A DNA stretch of 52,197 bases, taken from NCBI RefSeq assembly GCF_001429545.1, contig NZ_LMSP01000007.1, positions 109,033-161,229 of the forward strand, read 5' to 3'. The notes under the pieces are model-generated. The model did no database searches. It saw only the letters and a program-made list of their open reading frames with translations, and was not told the DNA's origin. Both the position numbers and the translations under genes were made by a program. The DNA comes from Paenibacillus sp. Soil787. Its GTDB lineage: Bacteria; Bacillota; Bacilli; Paenibacillales; NBRC-103111. Shown here piece by piece: positions 32,684 to 43,068 of the stretch (the stretch's first letter is position 1; every line of letters begins with the position of its first letter).

Positions 32684-32924
32684 GTTTTATTTCGTGCAGC
32701 AATACTTCCACATCTTCCCTGCCATGGCCTACAAAGTTGCTTTCATTAGCATTCATTACAATAAACGCCCTTTCCCCTACCTTGGCCTACAAAGTTGTAT
32801 TTCGTACAACAGTTTCAGCTGAAAACACGCGTTTCCTCCGAGATACGGCCAAATTGTTGTATTTTTTGCAATAATGCACCTAATTCGGCCAGAATTGCTC
32901 CAAATTATTATACAAAGTGCAACA
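32684..32924. repeat. palindrome array C (TGTTGTA-N5-TACAACA class)
   Basis: Centres near 32692 (GTTTTA-TTTCG-TGCAGC), 32754 (AGCA-N5-TACA), 32802 (GTTGTA-TTTCG-TACAAC, perfect), 32864 (TGTTGTA-N5-TGCAATA) and 32915 (TATTATA-N5-TGCAACA). Spacing 62, 48, 62, 51 bp. Same core as array B; the central TTTCG is the complement of the CGAAA in array B. Lies in the 920-bp gap before glpD; the remaining stretch to 33086 shows no gene. Confidence 0.7.
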
Positions 32925-33086
32925 ATACTCATCCATATCTATAGTGGGCATGGACTGACTCGTGCAGCAGCAATAATTACTGGCGGGAAATGTAGCCGCG
33001 GCGCATATAGTAGGAACGGTTAGGACAGTCGGGACTGCTATAGCAGGAACGGCAGGAACGCTGAAACATCTAGAGCCGCTGGAGCT

Positions 33087-34856
33087 TTACGCCTCCAGCG
33101 GGTTCACCGCTTCATGGAGCAGCTGCTCCAGCTCAGCGGTGTAGGCCGCCGTTTGTGCTTCGTCCCAGCCGAAGCGCTCAGCCATGAAGGCGATCGCAAG
33201 CGCCTTCCACTGCTTTGCCCACGCGATGTCGAAGAAGAGGGCGCCTGTGCGGCGGATGAAGAAATCCGCTGGCTTCACGACCATCTCGCGCTCGATTGCG
33301 TACACGAGCGCAGCGAGCACAGCGGCGGGCATGCCCCGTTGCGCCGCCTCTGCCCGGTGCTGCTCCAGCAGCTCGAATACGGCATCCACGTTGGAGCCGT
33401 ACCTGCGCGCGAGCAGCGCTGCCTCTGCCTCGGTCAGCCCCAGCCGCAGGCCTTGGCTGACCTTGCCCCGCAAGAACGGCGCCAGCTTCGCGGAGCCGCC
33501 CACATCGCCGCCGGAGATCGGCAGCGTCCGGGTGCGGCTCGCCGGCAGCGCCGCCGAGACCTTGCCCTCCGCCAGCAGCATGGAGGCGATCTTGTCCACG
33601 ACCGACTCAGCCATTTTGCGGTAGCCGGTCAGCTTGCCCCCGGCCATCGAAATGAGGCCGGAATCCGACACGAAGATTTCATCGCGCCGCGAAATCTCAG
33701 AAGGATCTTTGCCCTCTTGATGGATCAGAGGGCGCAGCCCGGTCCAGCTCGATTCGACGTCAGCCTCCGTCAACCCGAGGGACGGAAACATCTCATTCGC
33801 GGCGCGCAGCACATAGGCGCGATCCGCTTCCGTAATACGGGGATTCGCGATATCCCCTTTGTAATTCGTGTCCGTCGTCCCGATGTAGGTTTTGCCGTCC
33901 CGCGGGATGGCAAACACCATCCGCCCGTCCGGCGTATCAAAATAAATCGCCTGCCGCAGCGGGAACTTGCTCTGATCGAACACCAGATGCACCCCTTTGG
34001 TCAGGTGCAACGTCTTGCCATGCTTGGAGCGATCCATCTCGCGCAGCGTATCGACCCAAGGCCCAGCCGCATTAACAATCTTACTTGCGTACAGCGAGTA
34101 TGATTTCTTCTCAGACGTTGTTCCAGACGTTGTTCCAGACGTTGTTCCAGATGTCTCGCCAGACACCCCACCACCAGCCATCTGGTCTACCACACGCACA
34201 CCAACCAGCTTGCCATTCTCCACCAGCAGCTCTTCCACCTTAGCGTAATTCACGGCCAAAGCACCAAGCTCGACAGCCTTTTTCATGACCTCAATGGTTA
34301 AACGCGCATCATCTGTTCGGTATTCCACATAGTAGCCGCCGCCTTTGAGATCCTTCTTCTTCAAAAGAGGCTCATGAGTGAGGGTTTCCTCTGGGCGGAA
34401 CATCTTGCGGCGCTCCGATCTTTTGACACCTGCCAAGAAATCATAAACCCGCAGCCCCAGCGAGGTAGACAGCTTCCCGAACGTGCCCCCTTTATAGAAA
34501 GGCAGCAGCATCCATTCCGGCGTCGTCACATGCGGCCCATTTTCATACACAATCGCACGCTCTTTACCGACCTCAGCAACAACCTTCACCTCCAGCTGTT
34601 TGAGATAGCGCAGCCCGCCATGAACCAGCTTAGTCGAACGGCTTGACGTCCCAGCGGCGAAATCCTGCATATCAATCAACGCGGTGCGAAGCCCTCTGCT
34701 TTGTGCATCGAGCGCAATGCCCGCTCCTGTAATCCCCCCGCCAATTACGATAAGATCAAGCTTTTGCTCCGACATGGCTTGCAGCATTTCTGTTCTTTTC
34801 AACGCATTAAACTCCTGTTGCCCTATTCCATTGGTTTGCTTATGTTCCTTCGTCAT
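33087..34856 (-). CDS. glpD: aerobic glycerol-3-phosphate dehydrogenase
   Basis: A 589-residue FAD enzyme that oxidises glycerol-3-phosphate to dihydroxyacetone phosphate at the membrane and feeds electrons to menaquinone. The FAD dinucleotide motif is DLIVIGGGITGAGIALDAQSRG (about 37-58), then SSRSTKLVHGGLRYL, YSLYASKIVNAAGPWVD, KTYIGTTDTNYKG and a C-terminal DAO_C helical domain. A Gly/Ser/Thr-rich insert SGTTSGTTSGTT, coded by a 12-bp tandem repeat, breaks the middle and makes it longer than Bacillus GlpD. ATG 34856 follows GGGAGAGA. The leader carries a terminator hairpin. Confidence 0.94.
   Translation of the reverse strand: MTKEHKQTNGIGQQEFNALKRTEMLQAMSEQKLDLIVIGGGITGAGIALDAQSRGLRTALIDMQDFAAGTSSRSTKLVHGGLRYLKQLEVKVVAEVGKERAIVYENGPHVTTPEWMLLPFYKGGTFGKLSTSLGLRVYDFLAGVKRSERRKMFRPEETLTHEPLLKKKDLKGGGYYVEYRTDDARLTIEVMKKAVELGALAVNYAKVEELLVENGKLVGVRVVDQMAGGGVSGETSGTTSGTTSGTTSEKKSYSLYASKIVNAAGPWVDTLREMDRSKHGKTLHLTKGVHLVFDQSKFPLRQAIYFDTPDGRMVFAIPRDGKTYIGTTDTNYKGDIANPRITEADRAYVLRAANEMFPSLGLTEADVESSWTGLRPLIHQEGKDPSEISRRDEIFVSDSGLISMAGGKLTGYRKMAESVVDKIASMLLAEGKVSAALPASRTRTLPISGGDVGGSAKLAPFLRGKVSQGLRLGLTEAEAALLARRYGSNVDAVFELLEQHRAEAAQRGMPAAVLAALVYAIEREMVVKPADFFIRRTGALFFDIAWAKQWKALAIAFMAERFGWDEAQTAAYTAELEQLLHEAVNPLEA
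34112..34159. repeat. in-frame 12-bp tandem repeat in glpD
   Basis: CAGACGTTGTTC occurs three times perfectly (34112-34147) and once diverged. It encodes an SGTT repeat in a loop of GlpD. Units are multiples of 3, so copy-number change stays in frame. Confidence 0.88.
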
Positions 34857-34877
34857 CTCATTCTCTCCCTTGCGGAT

Positions 34878-34931
34878 ATAAAATAAAAACCACAACATAC
34901 CTAATACGTTTACACGTATAGGCCGCTGTGG
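34878..34931 (-). terminator. glpD leader terminator (GlpP antitermination target)
   Basis: In the glpD leader CCACAGCGGCCTATACGT pairs with ACGTATTAGGTATGTTGTGG imperfectly and is followed by TTTTTATTTT, 22 nt before the ATG. In Bacillus subtilis GlpP binds glpD leader RNA and prevents such termination. The match here is by position and shape. Confidence 0.65.
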
Positions 34932-34968
34932 CTTCTCCTAGTCTCCAACCGAATATTAACTTGTTATT

Positions 34969-36514
<1,546 letters not shown>

Positions 36515-37078
36515 TCAGGATCGTTGATGATAGTGCTGCCACAGCTCTGTATTTGACGAAGTGACTGCCGTTGCTCCAGCTCCTAGCGCAAGCTCCACGT
36601 CCTCTACTGTACGAATGAGCCCTCCTGCAAAAATCGGAATGCCCGAACGCTCCTTCACTTCCTTGATAATGTGCGGAATAATACCGGGAAGCACCTCAAT
36701 GAAATCAGGCTTTGTCCTCTCCAAAAGCGTGTAGCTTTTATCCAAGGCACTGCTGTCTAGGAGAAAAAGCCGCTGAATGGCGATCAAGCCATTCTGTTTC
36801 GTCTTCGTAATCACATTCCCCCGCGTCGAAATAATACCGGCAGGACGAATATTCTGACACAGAAATTCCGCCGCATAATCGTCGTTCTTGAGCCCTTCAA
36901 TTAAGTCAGCGTGCAGCAGCAGCTTCTTTCCGTTTGCTTTGCCCAGATCCACAATGCTTTTCAACTGCCCAATATGACTGTCCAACAGAACAATATACGT
37001 ATAGTTTGATTTAAAAAGCTTCTCTAGCTCTCTCATTTTGCGAATGGCCGGTAAGATACGCTGCTCTTGCAAAGACAT
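36515..37078 (-). CDS. glpP: glycerol uptake operon antiterminator
   Basis: A 187-residue GlpP. Family landmarks are ILPAIRKMRELEKLFKS at the N-terminus, YIVLLDSHIGQLKSIVDLGK, LLHADLIEGLKNDDYAAEFL, GIISTRGNVI, IEVLPGIIPHIIKEV and IPIFAGGLIRTVEDVELALGAGATAVTSS. When bound to glycerol-3-phosphate, GlpP prevents termination in glp leaders. ATG 37078 follows GGGGGCGAGG; a longer frame has 30 codons inside the leader. Its own leader has a terminator hairpin, so it may control itself and glpK. Confidence 0.93.
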   Translation of the reverse strand: MSLQEQRILPAIRKMRELEKLFKSNYTYIVLLDSHIGQLKSIVDLGKANGKKLLLHADLIEGLKNDDYAAEFLCQNIRPAGIISTRGNVITKTKQNGLIAIQRLFLLDSSALDKSYTLLERTKPDFIEVLPGIIPHIIKEVKERSGIPIFAGGLIRTVEDVELALGAGATAVTSSNTELWQHYHQRS

Positions 37079-37143
37079 AACCTCGCCCCCGTTTCTTGAA
37101 AATGAACATCTGTATCTATAAAACTTATACTTCTTATCTACGC

Positions 37144-37195
37144 AAAAAAACTCACCAAGTATTGCCAATGATATTCAATGGGCAATCCAAGTGAG
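37144..37195 (-). terminator. glpPK leader terminator
   Basis: CTCACTTGGATTGCC and GGCAATACTTGGTGAG pair around a 14-nt loop and are followed by TTTTTTTGCG, between the glpP promoter and start codon. A piece of repeat R follows it. Termination here would have to be relieved for glpP and glpK to be expressed. Confidence 0.7.
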
Positions 37196-37232
37196 TCTCC
37201 TGTTCTCCGTCACATGTTATTAACTTACCTTC

Positions 37233-37261
37233 ATTGTACTGATGCGAGTACGTCATGTCAA
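37233..37261 (-). promoter_or_regulatory. glpPK promoter
   Basis: TTGACA (37256-37261), a 17-nt spacer and TACAAT (37233-37238) on the minus strand, giving a leader of about 150 nt. Confidence 0.7.
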
Positions 37262-37454
37262 TGACAATGATCATCCAGCTAGCTAGGTCGACAATGCCTT
37301 ACGCACGGCTAAAATATACTTCGATTATACTAAAAGTGCGTACAATTGGGATAAACTTGACTATCACGAATGAAATTATTTCACAAATTTCACTAGGCCT
37401 AACTGCCTGTTAACCATTATGATGGAAATACTGAACCTAAAGGGGTTTTTCGCC

Positions 37455-38183
37455 ATGGAAACTGCGGAGTTCGAGGAGTCAAGCCAATCTATCCAACCTG
37501 AGGTATCTACAATTCTGTTGAATAAAGAGCACTCAGCAATAAAGACCCTATCCCAAGCAGATAGCAAGCTAGCTAGTCTCATTGAACTGATAGGTGATCT
37601 TACACTCACACCTAGCCACAAACCCTTTGAGTCGCTCGTGATGTCGATTATTTCCCAACAACTCTCTGCAAAAGCGGCCGCAACAATTAAAGCCAGAGTA
37701 AAGCTCATTATACCGGACGTCACACCTGAGCTTGTGCTCGCTGTAGAAGAGGAGGCCATCAGGCAATGCGGGGTCTCCTATCCCAAAATCCGCTACATCC
37801 GGGATCTCAGCACTAAGGTGATATCCGGCGAAGTGACACTCAACCGTCTTCAAGATTTGGACAACGCAGAGCTGCTCAAACAGCTCACAAGTGTCAAAGG
37901 CATCGGTGCCTGGACGGCGGAAATGTTCCTGATTTTCACATTAGGCAGAACCGATGTCATGTCGATTGGCGATGCCGGCCTCCAGCGTGCGGCCAAATGG
38001 CTGCATTCCCTTGCCGATCGCAAGGATGGTAACTACTTAGGCGAAATCGCACCGAACTGGGCGCCTTATCGCAGCTTAGCCTCGTTATATTTATGGCGTG
38101 CGATTGATATGGGCTATGTGGATTCAGGCCTGCAGGTGGAAGCTTGCACGAAACCTAATTTGGAGCAGGCTACAACAGGTTGA
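37455..38183 (+). CDS. AlkA-like DNA-3-methyladenine glycosylase
   Basis: A 242-residue helix-hairpin-helix glycosylase that removes alkylated bases. The HhH motif is QLTSVKGIGAWTAEMFLIFTLG and the catalytic Asp lies in MSIGDAGLQRAAKWL, about 20 residues later, where AlkA has its active Asp. FESLVMSIISQQLSAKAA matches the N-terminal part of the fold. It has no Ada or N-terminal AlkA extension. ATG 37455 has AAAGGGG 9 nt upstream. Alone between two minus-strand operons. Confidence 0.88.
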   Translation: METAEFEESSQSIQPEVSTILLNKEHSAIKTLSQADSKLASLIELIGDLTLTPSHKPFESLVMSIISQQLSAKAAATIKARVKLIIPDVTPELVLAVEEEAIRQCGVSYPKIRYIRDLSTKVISGEVTLNRLQDLDNAELLKQLTSVKGIGAWTAEMFLIFTLGRTDVMSIGDAGLQRAAKWLHSLADRKDGNYLGEIAPNWAPYRSLASLYLWRAIDMGYVDSGLQVEACTKPNLEQATTG

Positions 38184-38320
38184 GGTAGATGTATTGTTAC
38201 ACAAAATATAACTTGGACTATCGAGTACTCGGGGATTTTCAATTGGCGGGTACCCAACATGTGGGGATGCCCAACTGCTAGATGCAAATTAAAGCAGCCC
38301 GAATTGATGCATGTCTAGGT

Positions 38321-38890
38321 TCATTTCACCGCTACTCGTAATCCTCTTAAATAAGTTTGAAGTAAACGCCGCAAGCTCTCGTCTCTTTCTAGCTCCATTC
38401 GGAAGCCGTTTCTATGCTCGAGTGAGGCAAAGCCATGCACCATGCTCCGAAATCCGCGTACCACGTGCAGCGCATCTTCTTCACTAAGTCCATAAGGAGC
38501 TAAAATACGCAGTATGAAGAGGACAACTTGGCTGCCTGCCTCTTGTAACTCAGGATCCTCGTAGTCAGGCAATGAGGAGATCGCATCGTACAATCCCGGT
38601 TGTTTCCTAGCGAACATGACGTAAGCGAAGCCTGCTGCCAGCAGCGCGTCATCTTCGGCTTTGCCAATAACCGCCTCGACCATTGCTTCTTTAATGAGTA
38701 CGAGACCGCGCCGCGAAAGCTGCTTTCTGAGATCAGGCAAGCCTTTGATATGATTGTATAGTGACGGTGTTTTTATGTTTAATTTAGTGGCTAATGCGGC
38801 TAGTGTCAGCTGCTCGACACCTTGTAAATCTGCCAATTCAATTGCTGCTTGGAGCACAGTTTCTGCGTCTAACCCCTGTCTGTAGGCCAT
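38321..38890 (-). CDS. TetR-family regulator (WHG-type C-terminus)
   Basis: A 189-residue regulator. The N-terminal TetR helix-turn-helix is TLAALATKLNIKTPSLYNHIKG (about 28-49). The ligand domain contains FRSMVHGFASLE near 155-166, typical of the WHG-type TetR C-terminal domain. It lies 21 nt downstream of the MBL hydrolase gene in one operon, and the operator-like half-sites in the common promoter suggest it controls that operon. Confidence 0.88.
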   Translation of the reverse strand: MAYRQGLDAETVLQAAIELADLQGVEQLTLAALATKLNIKTPSLYNHIKGLPDLRKQLSRRGLVLIKEAMVEAVIGKAEDDALLAAGFAYVMFARKQPGLYDAISSLPDYEDPELQEAGSQVVLFILRILAPYGLSEEDALHVVRGFRSMVHGFASLEHRNGFRMELERDESLRRLLQTYLRGLRVAVK

Positions 38891-38911
38891 GAAAGTTCCT
38901 CTTCTCTGTCT

Positions 38912-39637
38912 CTAAATTGTCGCTGCATCTGTATGAAACTTTTTGGATGCTTCTTCTAAAATGCGATCCATGGTTGGAATCGGCTGCTCAATCATCCGTC
39001 CGTGTCCGACGGCCAGAAGGCTCGGCTCTAGCTTTCTCAGCTTGCGTGCGCTCTTGAGCGACACTTCTTTATTCCACGTCGCCATCGCCGGGAACGGAAA
39101 CCAGAATTTTATCACACCCGAGACCGCTGCACCGCCGCGAACTTGAAAAGCATCCCCAGCAATCAATGCCCGACTACGCACATCTAGGAAAGCCATCATC
39201 CCTGGCGTATGCCCAGGAGCTGATACAGCTTGCAGCGATCCTACACGGTCGCCATCTTCCAGCAGTACGTCCGGCTTCGTCTGCACAGACTTAGGAACAT
39301 CTCCCTTAATCGTCGAATTCGGTTCGCCAACTTCTAATTCTTTGCTGCCCGCCAGCAGCTTGGCATCTCTTCTTGAGATATAGACTTTAACATTTGGCAG
39401 CGCCTTTTTCAAACCGTCAAGTGCCCCAATATGATCTCCATGTGCATGTGTAAGGACGATGCGAGTGATCGGCTTCCCTATCTGTTCTGCCGCTTGAAGA
39501 ATGCCTTTGACACTGAACGGCAGCGCTGCATCAATAAGCGTTAATTCATTCTCTTCCTCCATCAAATAACAATTTACCGGAAAAAATCTCGGCATAAAAG
39601 CCAGTTGATACAAAGAACCGATACGTGTCATTTTCAT
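38912..39637 (-). CDS. MBL-fold metallohydrolase
   Basis: A 241-residue metallo-beta-lactamase-fold hydrolase. Zinc ligands are in LTHAHGDHIGAL (HxHxDH, about residues 63-69), His in SAPGHTPGMMAFLD, Asp in LIAGDAFQ, and a final His in VGHGRMIE. The substrate is unknown; such genes next to a TetR regulator often detoxify small molecules. AGGAGG precedes the ATG. First gene of a two-gene operon. Confidence 0.9.
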   Translation of the reverse strand: MKMTRIGSLYQLAFMPRFFPVNCYLMEEENELTLIDAALPFSVKGILQAAEQIGKPITRIVLTHAHGDHIGALDGLKKALPNVKVYISRRDAKLLAGSKELEVGEPNSTIKGDVPKSVQTKPDVLLEDGDRVGSLQAVSAPGHTPGMMAFLDVRSRALIAGDAFQVRGGAAVSGVIKFWFPFPAMATWNKEVSLKSARKLRKLEPSLLAVGHGRMIEQPIPTMDRILEEASKKFHTDAATI

Positions 39638-39663
39638 AAAAACGCCTCCTGTTTACTATTTAT

Positions 39664-39698
39664 ATTAGTATAATAACTAATATCATTAGTTTTGTAAA
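39664..39698 (-). promoter_or_regulatory. MBL-TetR operon promoter with TetR operator
   Basis: TTTACA (39693-39698), a 17-nt spacer and TATTAT (39670-39675) on the minus strand. The spacer and -10 region hold ATTAGT/ACTAAT half-sites at 39664-39669, 39676-39681 and 39685-39690, which make two overlapping palindromes. Confidence 0.65.
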
Positions 39699-39795
39699 GA
39701 GGGGGAATTGCCTTCAATCCATTTTTTTCTCCATTATGGTAAAATAGATCTCATATTTGTACATAAGCCTATTACGATAAAGTGAGGAACCCCAC

Positions 39796-40872
39796 ATGAA
39801 TACTGAAACGTTAGAGCTTTTTCGGACGCTGACTGAAATGCAAGCAGCGCCCGGTTTTGAACGAGAAATCCGCAAGTTTGTTCGCGGTGAATTGGAGAAA
39901 TATACAGACGAGTTCGTTCAGGATGGACTCGGCAGCTTGTTCGGTATTCTGCGCGGCGACGAAACAGGCCCTAAGATCATGGTGGCCGGCCATTTCGACG
40001 AGGTCGGCTTCCTTGTGAGCGGCATCACGGAGCATGGCACAATCAAGTTCCAGCCGCTCGGCGGCTGGTTCAGCCAAGTACTGCCCGCGCAACGCGTGCA
40101 GATCATGACGGATCAAGGGCCGATCATCGGTGTGATCGGCTCGGTGCCCGTGCACTTGCTGGACGAAGCGGCACGCAGCAAGCCTGCAGACATCAAGACG
40201 ATGTACGTGGACATCGGCGCTGAAGATAAAGCCGATGCGCAGCGCATCGGCGTTCGTCTCGGGCAGCAGATTGTTCCCATCTGCCCGTTCACACCCCTGG
40301 CCAATCCGAAGCGGATTATGGCCAAGGCTTGGGACAATCGCTACGGCGTCGGCCTGGCGATTGAGCTCTTGAAGGAGCTTCACGGCGGGCCGAAGCTCCC
40401 GAATATCCTGTACGCCGGTGCAACCGTACAGGAAGAGGTTGGCGTGCGCGGCGGACGCACGGCTGCGAATCTCATCCAGCCGGACTTGTTCTACGCGCTG
40501 GATGCCAGCGCCGCCGGGGATATGACCGGCGACCGCAATGCCTTTGGGCAGCTAGGGCGCGGTGCGCTGCTGCGTATCTTTGATCCCACGATGATCACCC
40601 ACCGTGGGATGGTCGAGTTCATTCTTGATACGGCGGAGACGCATAAGATTCCGTATCAGTACTTCATCTCGGCAGGCGGGACAGACGCCGGACAGGTCCA
40701 CGTGCAAGGCAGCGGCATTCCCTCTGCCGTCATCGGCGTCTGCGCGCGCTACATTCATACATCCGCGTCCATTCTTCACGTGGATGATTACGCCGCCGCG
40801 AAGGAACTGCTGATCAAACTCGTGCAAGCGAGCGATCGCACAACATTGAATTCGATCCACGCTCAAGCGTAA
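39796..40872 (+). CDS. M42-family metallopeptidase (glutamyl aminopeptidase type)
   Basis: A 358-residue cocatalytic zinc aminopeptidase. [12 protein letters not shown] (first zinc His), [17 protein letters not shown] (bridging Asp), [13 protein letters not shown] (catalytic EE), [11 protein letters not shown] and the last zinc His in [12 protein letters not shown] are all present. M42 enzymes form large tetrahedral particles that trim peptides. Its own strong terminator follows. GTGAGG upstream of the ATG. Confidence 0.93.
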   Translation: MNTETLELFRTLTEMQAAPGFEREIRKFVRGELEKYTDEFVQDGLGSLFGILRGDETGPKIMVAGHFDEVGFLVSGITEHGTIKFQPLGGWFSQVLPAQRVQIMTDQGPIIGVIGSVPVHLLDEAARSKPADIKTMYVDIGAEDKADAQRIGVRLGQQIVPICPFTPLANPKRIMAKAWDNRYGVGLAIELLKELHGGPKLPNILYAGATVQEEVGVRGGRTAANLIQPDLFYALDASAAGDMTGDRNAFGQLGRGALLRIFDPTMITHRGMVEFILDTAETHKIPYQYFISAGGTDAGQVHVQGSGIPSAVIGVCARYIHTSASILHVDDYAAAKELLIKLVQASDRTTLNSIHAQA

Positions 40873-40910
40873 TCGTATAATTTTTAAGCATTTTAAGTAA
40901 GTTTTAGCCA

Positions 40911-40953
40911 AGTGGTTGAGCAGAATGTATTTCCTGCTCAACTGCTTTTTTTG
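40911..40953 (+). terminator. terminator of the M42 peptidase gene
   Basis: AGTGGTTGAGCAG and CTGCTCAACTGCT pair, followed by T7. Confidence 0.9.
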
Positions 40954-41093
40954 TATTTCTAGATTGCTATTTTCCTTCGCAAATCGTAGATGAAGTGAGA
41001 TTGAAAAAGGAAATCTTCAAGCAAATATAGAACCCATGTTCCAATATATGGTATAATTAGCAGAATCATTGGATTATAGAAAGAAGGACGACT

Positions 41094-41531
41094 ATGACGT
41101 ACACCATTCGTGAGGCTACATCCCAAGATACCAAACAAATTAGCAGCTTTGTTTCCGAGCGTACCGGCAAGGCTATTTCACCATTGCACATTGAAAATAG
41201 GCTGCATTTTATGCGTGAGAACCCGGATGAATCCCTCTATGTTTATGAGGAGAAGAATGAAATTCTCGGTACATTAGGCTTTCGCATTCGCCGTGGTGCC
41301 GATATGATTTTGAAATTCAGTGAAATCTCCGTCATTTCTGTTGATGAAACGAATTGCCGCCAAGCGGCCGCAGATAAATTAAAAAGCTATGCCGAGCAGT
41401 TAACCAGTAAGCACGCCTGCTCCGGTATGTGGTGGATCACCGGATCAGAGAAGAACGACGAGTCACGGGCCGCCAAGGAATCATTAGGCTTTCATGAAAC
41501 GGGTTACCGATTCGTTAAACGATTTCTCTAG
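41094..41531 (+). CDS. GNAT-family N-acetyltransferase
   Basis: A 145-residue acetyltransferase-like protein: YTIREATSQDTKQISSFV start, a central strand pair EILGTLGFRIRRGADMILKFSEISVISVDE, a helix where the acetyl-CoA loop should be (NCRQAAADKLKSYAEQL) and ESLGFHETGYRFVKRF at the end. The pyrophosphate loop R/Q-x-x-G-x-G/A is degenerate, so activity is uncertain. First of three closely spaced plus-strand genes. Confidence 0.75.
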   Translation: MTYTIREATSQDTKQISSFVSERTGKAISPLHIENRLHFMRENPDESLYVYEEKNEILGTLGFRIRRGADMILKFSEISVISVDETNCRQAAADKLKSYAEQLTSKHACSGMWWITGSEKNDESRAAKESLGFHETGYRFVKRFL

Positions 41532-41568
41532 AAAATCGGGAATATGTTTACACTAAGGAGTGAAAGAC

Positions 41569-41952
41569 ATGTCATCTGGGTTTAACATGGGGCCTTTCCC
41601 TAATGGAAGCGGCGGAAATCTTTTTCTAATTATCTTTACGAGTGTATTCGTTCTCGTCATTGGCACTTTTATCATTTTGATTATTAAATCACTTCTGACA
41701 TGGTCATCCAATAATGCCTCCCCCATCCAAAGCCGAAACTGTAAGGTCGTAGCCAAAAGAATGCATGTAAGCGGTGGTTCTGGAGATTCAAGTGCAAGTA
41801 CGAGCTACTATGCCACCTTTGAATTTGAAGACCGAAGCAGGCTCGAGTTATGGGTAGGACGGGAGAAGTTTGGTTATATCGCAGAGGGAGACCAGGGAAC
41901 ACTAATATATCAAGGCACAAGGTTCAAGGAATTCTCTCGTCCTCTATTTTAA
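41569..41952 (+). CDS. DUF2500-family membrane-anchored protein
   Basis: A 127-residue protein with one N-terminal helix (about 20-44) and a beta-rich domain: SPIQSRNCKVVAKRMHV, TSYYATFEFEDRSRLELWV, GREKFGYIAEGDQGTLIYQGTRFKEFSR. This is the DUF2500 pattern; function unknown. ATG 41569 has AAGGAG 8 nt upstream. Confidence 0.85.
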   Translation: MSSGFNMGPFPNGSGGNLFLIIFTSVFVLVIGTFIILIIKSLLTWSSNNASPIQSRNCKVVAKRMHVSGGSGDSSASTSYYATFEFEDRSRLELWVGREKFGYIAEGDQGTLIYQGTRFKEFSRPLF

Positions 41953-41973
41953 AATTCATAAGGAGTGCTTCAT

Positions 41974-42360
41974 ATGACACATCAGTTTGTGAGCGTAAAG
42001 GGCTTAGAATTGGTCGCCAAAGTTAGATCTTTCTGCATGGAACTGCCGGAAGTTGAAGAAAAAGTGGATGGCTTTGGTCACATCACCTTCCGTGTGAAAG
42101 ATAAACCCTTCGTGATGATGGGCGAGACGGACGGACAACCATCTACAGCTATCAAAACAAACCTGACAACACAAGAGTTCCTCCTTCAGCAAGAGGATAC
42201 CCCCTACCACAAAACGCCCTACATTGGACAGCATGGTTGGGTATCGATTCTAGATACAGACAAGGTTCCTTGGACGGAAATCGAAGACCTGATGATGGAA
42301 GGCTATGCCCGAACGGCTCCAAAAAAGCTCCTCAGCCAGCTGCAAGCAACTCGGAAATAA
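41974..42360 (+). CDS. MmcQ/YjbR-family protein
   Basis: A 128-residue MmcQ/YjbR (CyaY-like fold) protein: ELPEVEEKVDGFGHITFRVKDKPFVMM, TPYIGQHGWVSILD and WTEIEDLMMEGYARTAPKKL are the usual conserved parts. Probably DNA-binding, but no function is proven. ATG 41974 has AAGGAG 8 nt upstream. Last gene of the three-gene run. Confidence 0.87.
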   Translation: MTHQFVSVKGLELVAKVRSFCMELPEVEEKVDGFGHITFRVKDKPFVMMGETDGQPSTAIKTNLTTQEFLLQQEDTPYHKTPYIGQHGWVSILDTDKVPWTEIEDLMMEGYARTAPKKLLSQLQATRK

Positions 42361-42520
42361 GTGCATGCAGCAGCCCGACTTTAACGATGAAATACATGCT
42401 TGCGAAATGAAGAATTCACATTAGAGCACCGACTAATTAGAATGAAGTTAGTTGGATCGTATTGCGGTTGGAGTAATAGATTTTGGCAGACAATTTGGCA
42501 GAGCGCGGAAAATCAGACTA

Positions 42521-42703
42521 CATGCATTTTGTGCATCAAAATTACGCGTTGAACGATTGTTTGGAGGGATTTACTGCAAAATGTGCAGGTAATTTCCCCC
42601 AAATTGGTCCAAAAGGGCTGTTTCAGTGAAATTTGATGCAGGAAATGCAGCAAATTGAATCGCAAAGCCTAACTGAAGCGAAATTAACTGCATGTTATAC
42701 ATC
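42521..42703. repeat. palindrome array F (TGCA-N5-TGCA class)
   Basis: Four exact TGYA-N5-TRCA units: ATGCA-TTTTG-TGCAT (centre 42529), CTGCA-AAATG-TGCAG (42581), GATGCA-GGAAA-TGCAGC (42643, arms extend to AATTTG/CAAATT) and CTGCA-TGTTA-TACAT (42695). Spacing 52, 62, 52 bp. Matches array A in core and layout. From 42704 to 43033 I see only A/T-rich sequence with scattered GAATTC/CGAATAA motifs and no gene. Confidence 0.82.
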
Positions 42704-43033
42704 AAATGCTGTTCGAGCAATCCATTAAAGTGTCGCGCACTAATGGAAGGTAGTTGTTGATACCTCCCACTCAAGAGGAATACTGATTATGTTGAACAGT
42801 TCCTGCAAGCAATAGAAATCAGCATTAACCCAGCATCACCTCACTCTTTCCAGGAGCAGTTCCCTCGTGACATCAACCCTCACAAAGTCAGTCCCACCCC
42901 GGGTTTTCCGGTTAACTTAGCGCCCATAAACAAGAATTCAGGATTTCGCCTAAAAAACAAAGTATACGGAAGGAATTCAACGAATAACCTAAATTTGTCG
43001 GTAAAAATAGGAATTTATCGAATAATCTGAATA

Positions 43034-43062
43034 TTTACAATATTTTAATAATAGGCTATAGT
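43034..43062 (+). promoter_or_regulatory. promoter of the structured RNA candidate
   Basis: TTTACA (43034-43039), a 17-nt spacer and TATAGT (43057-43062), predicting a start near 43069. Confidence 0.6.
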
Positions 43063-43068
43063 AATAAC

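Noticed and set aside
33114..34103. 329-codon plus-strand ORF opposite glpD
   Set aside because: Same reason: GC-rich third positions of glpD keep the opposite frame open. Product has no recognisable domain.
38196..38216. Single TGTTACA-CAAAA-TATAACT dyad
   Set aside because: It resembles one array unit, but matches at only 5 of 7 arm positions and has no neighbours at the array spacing.
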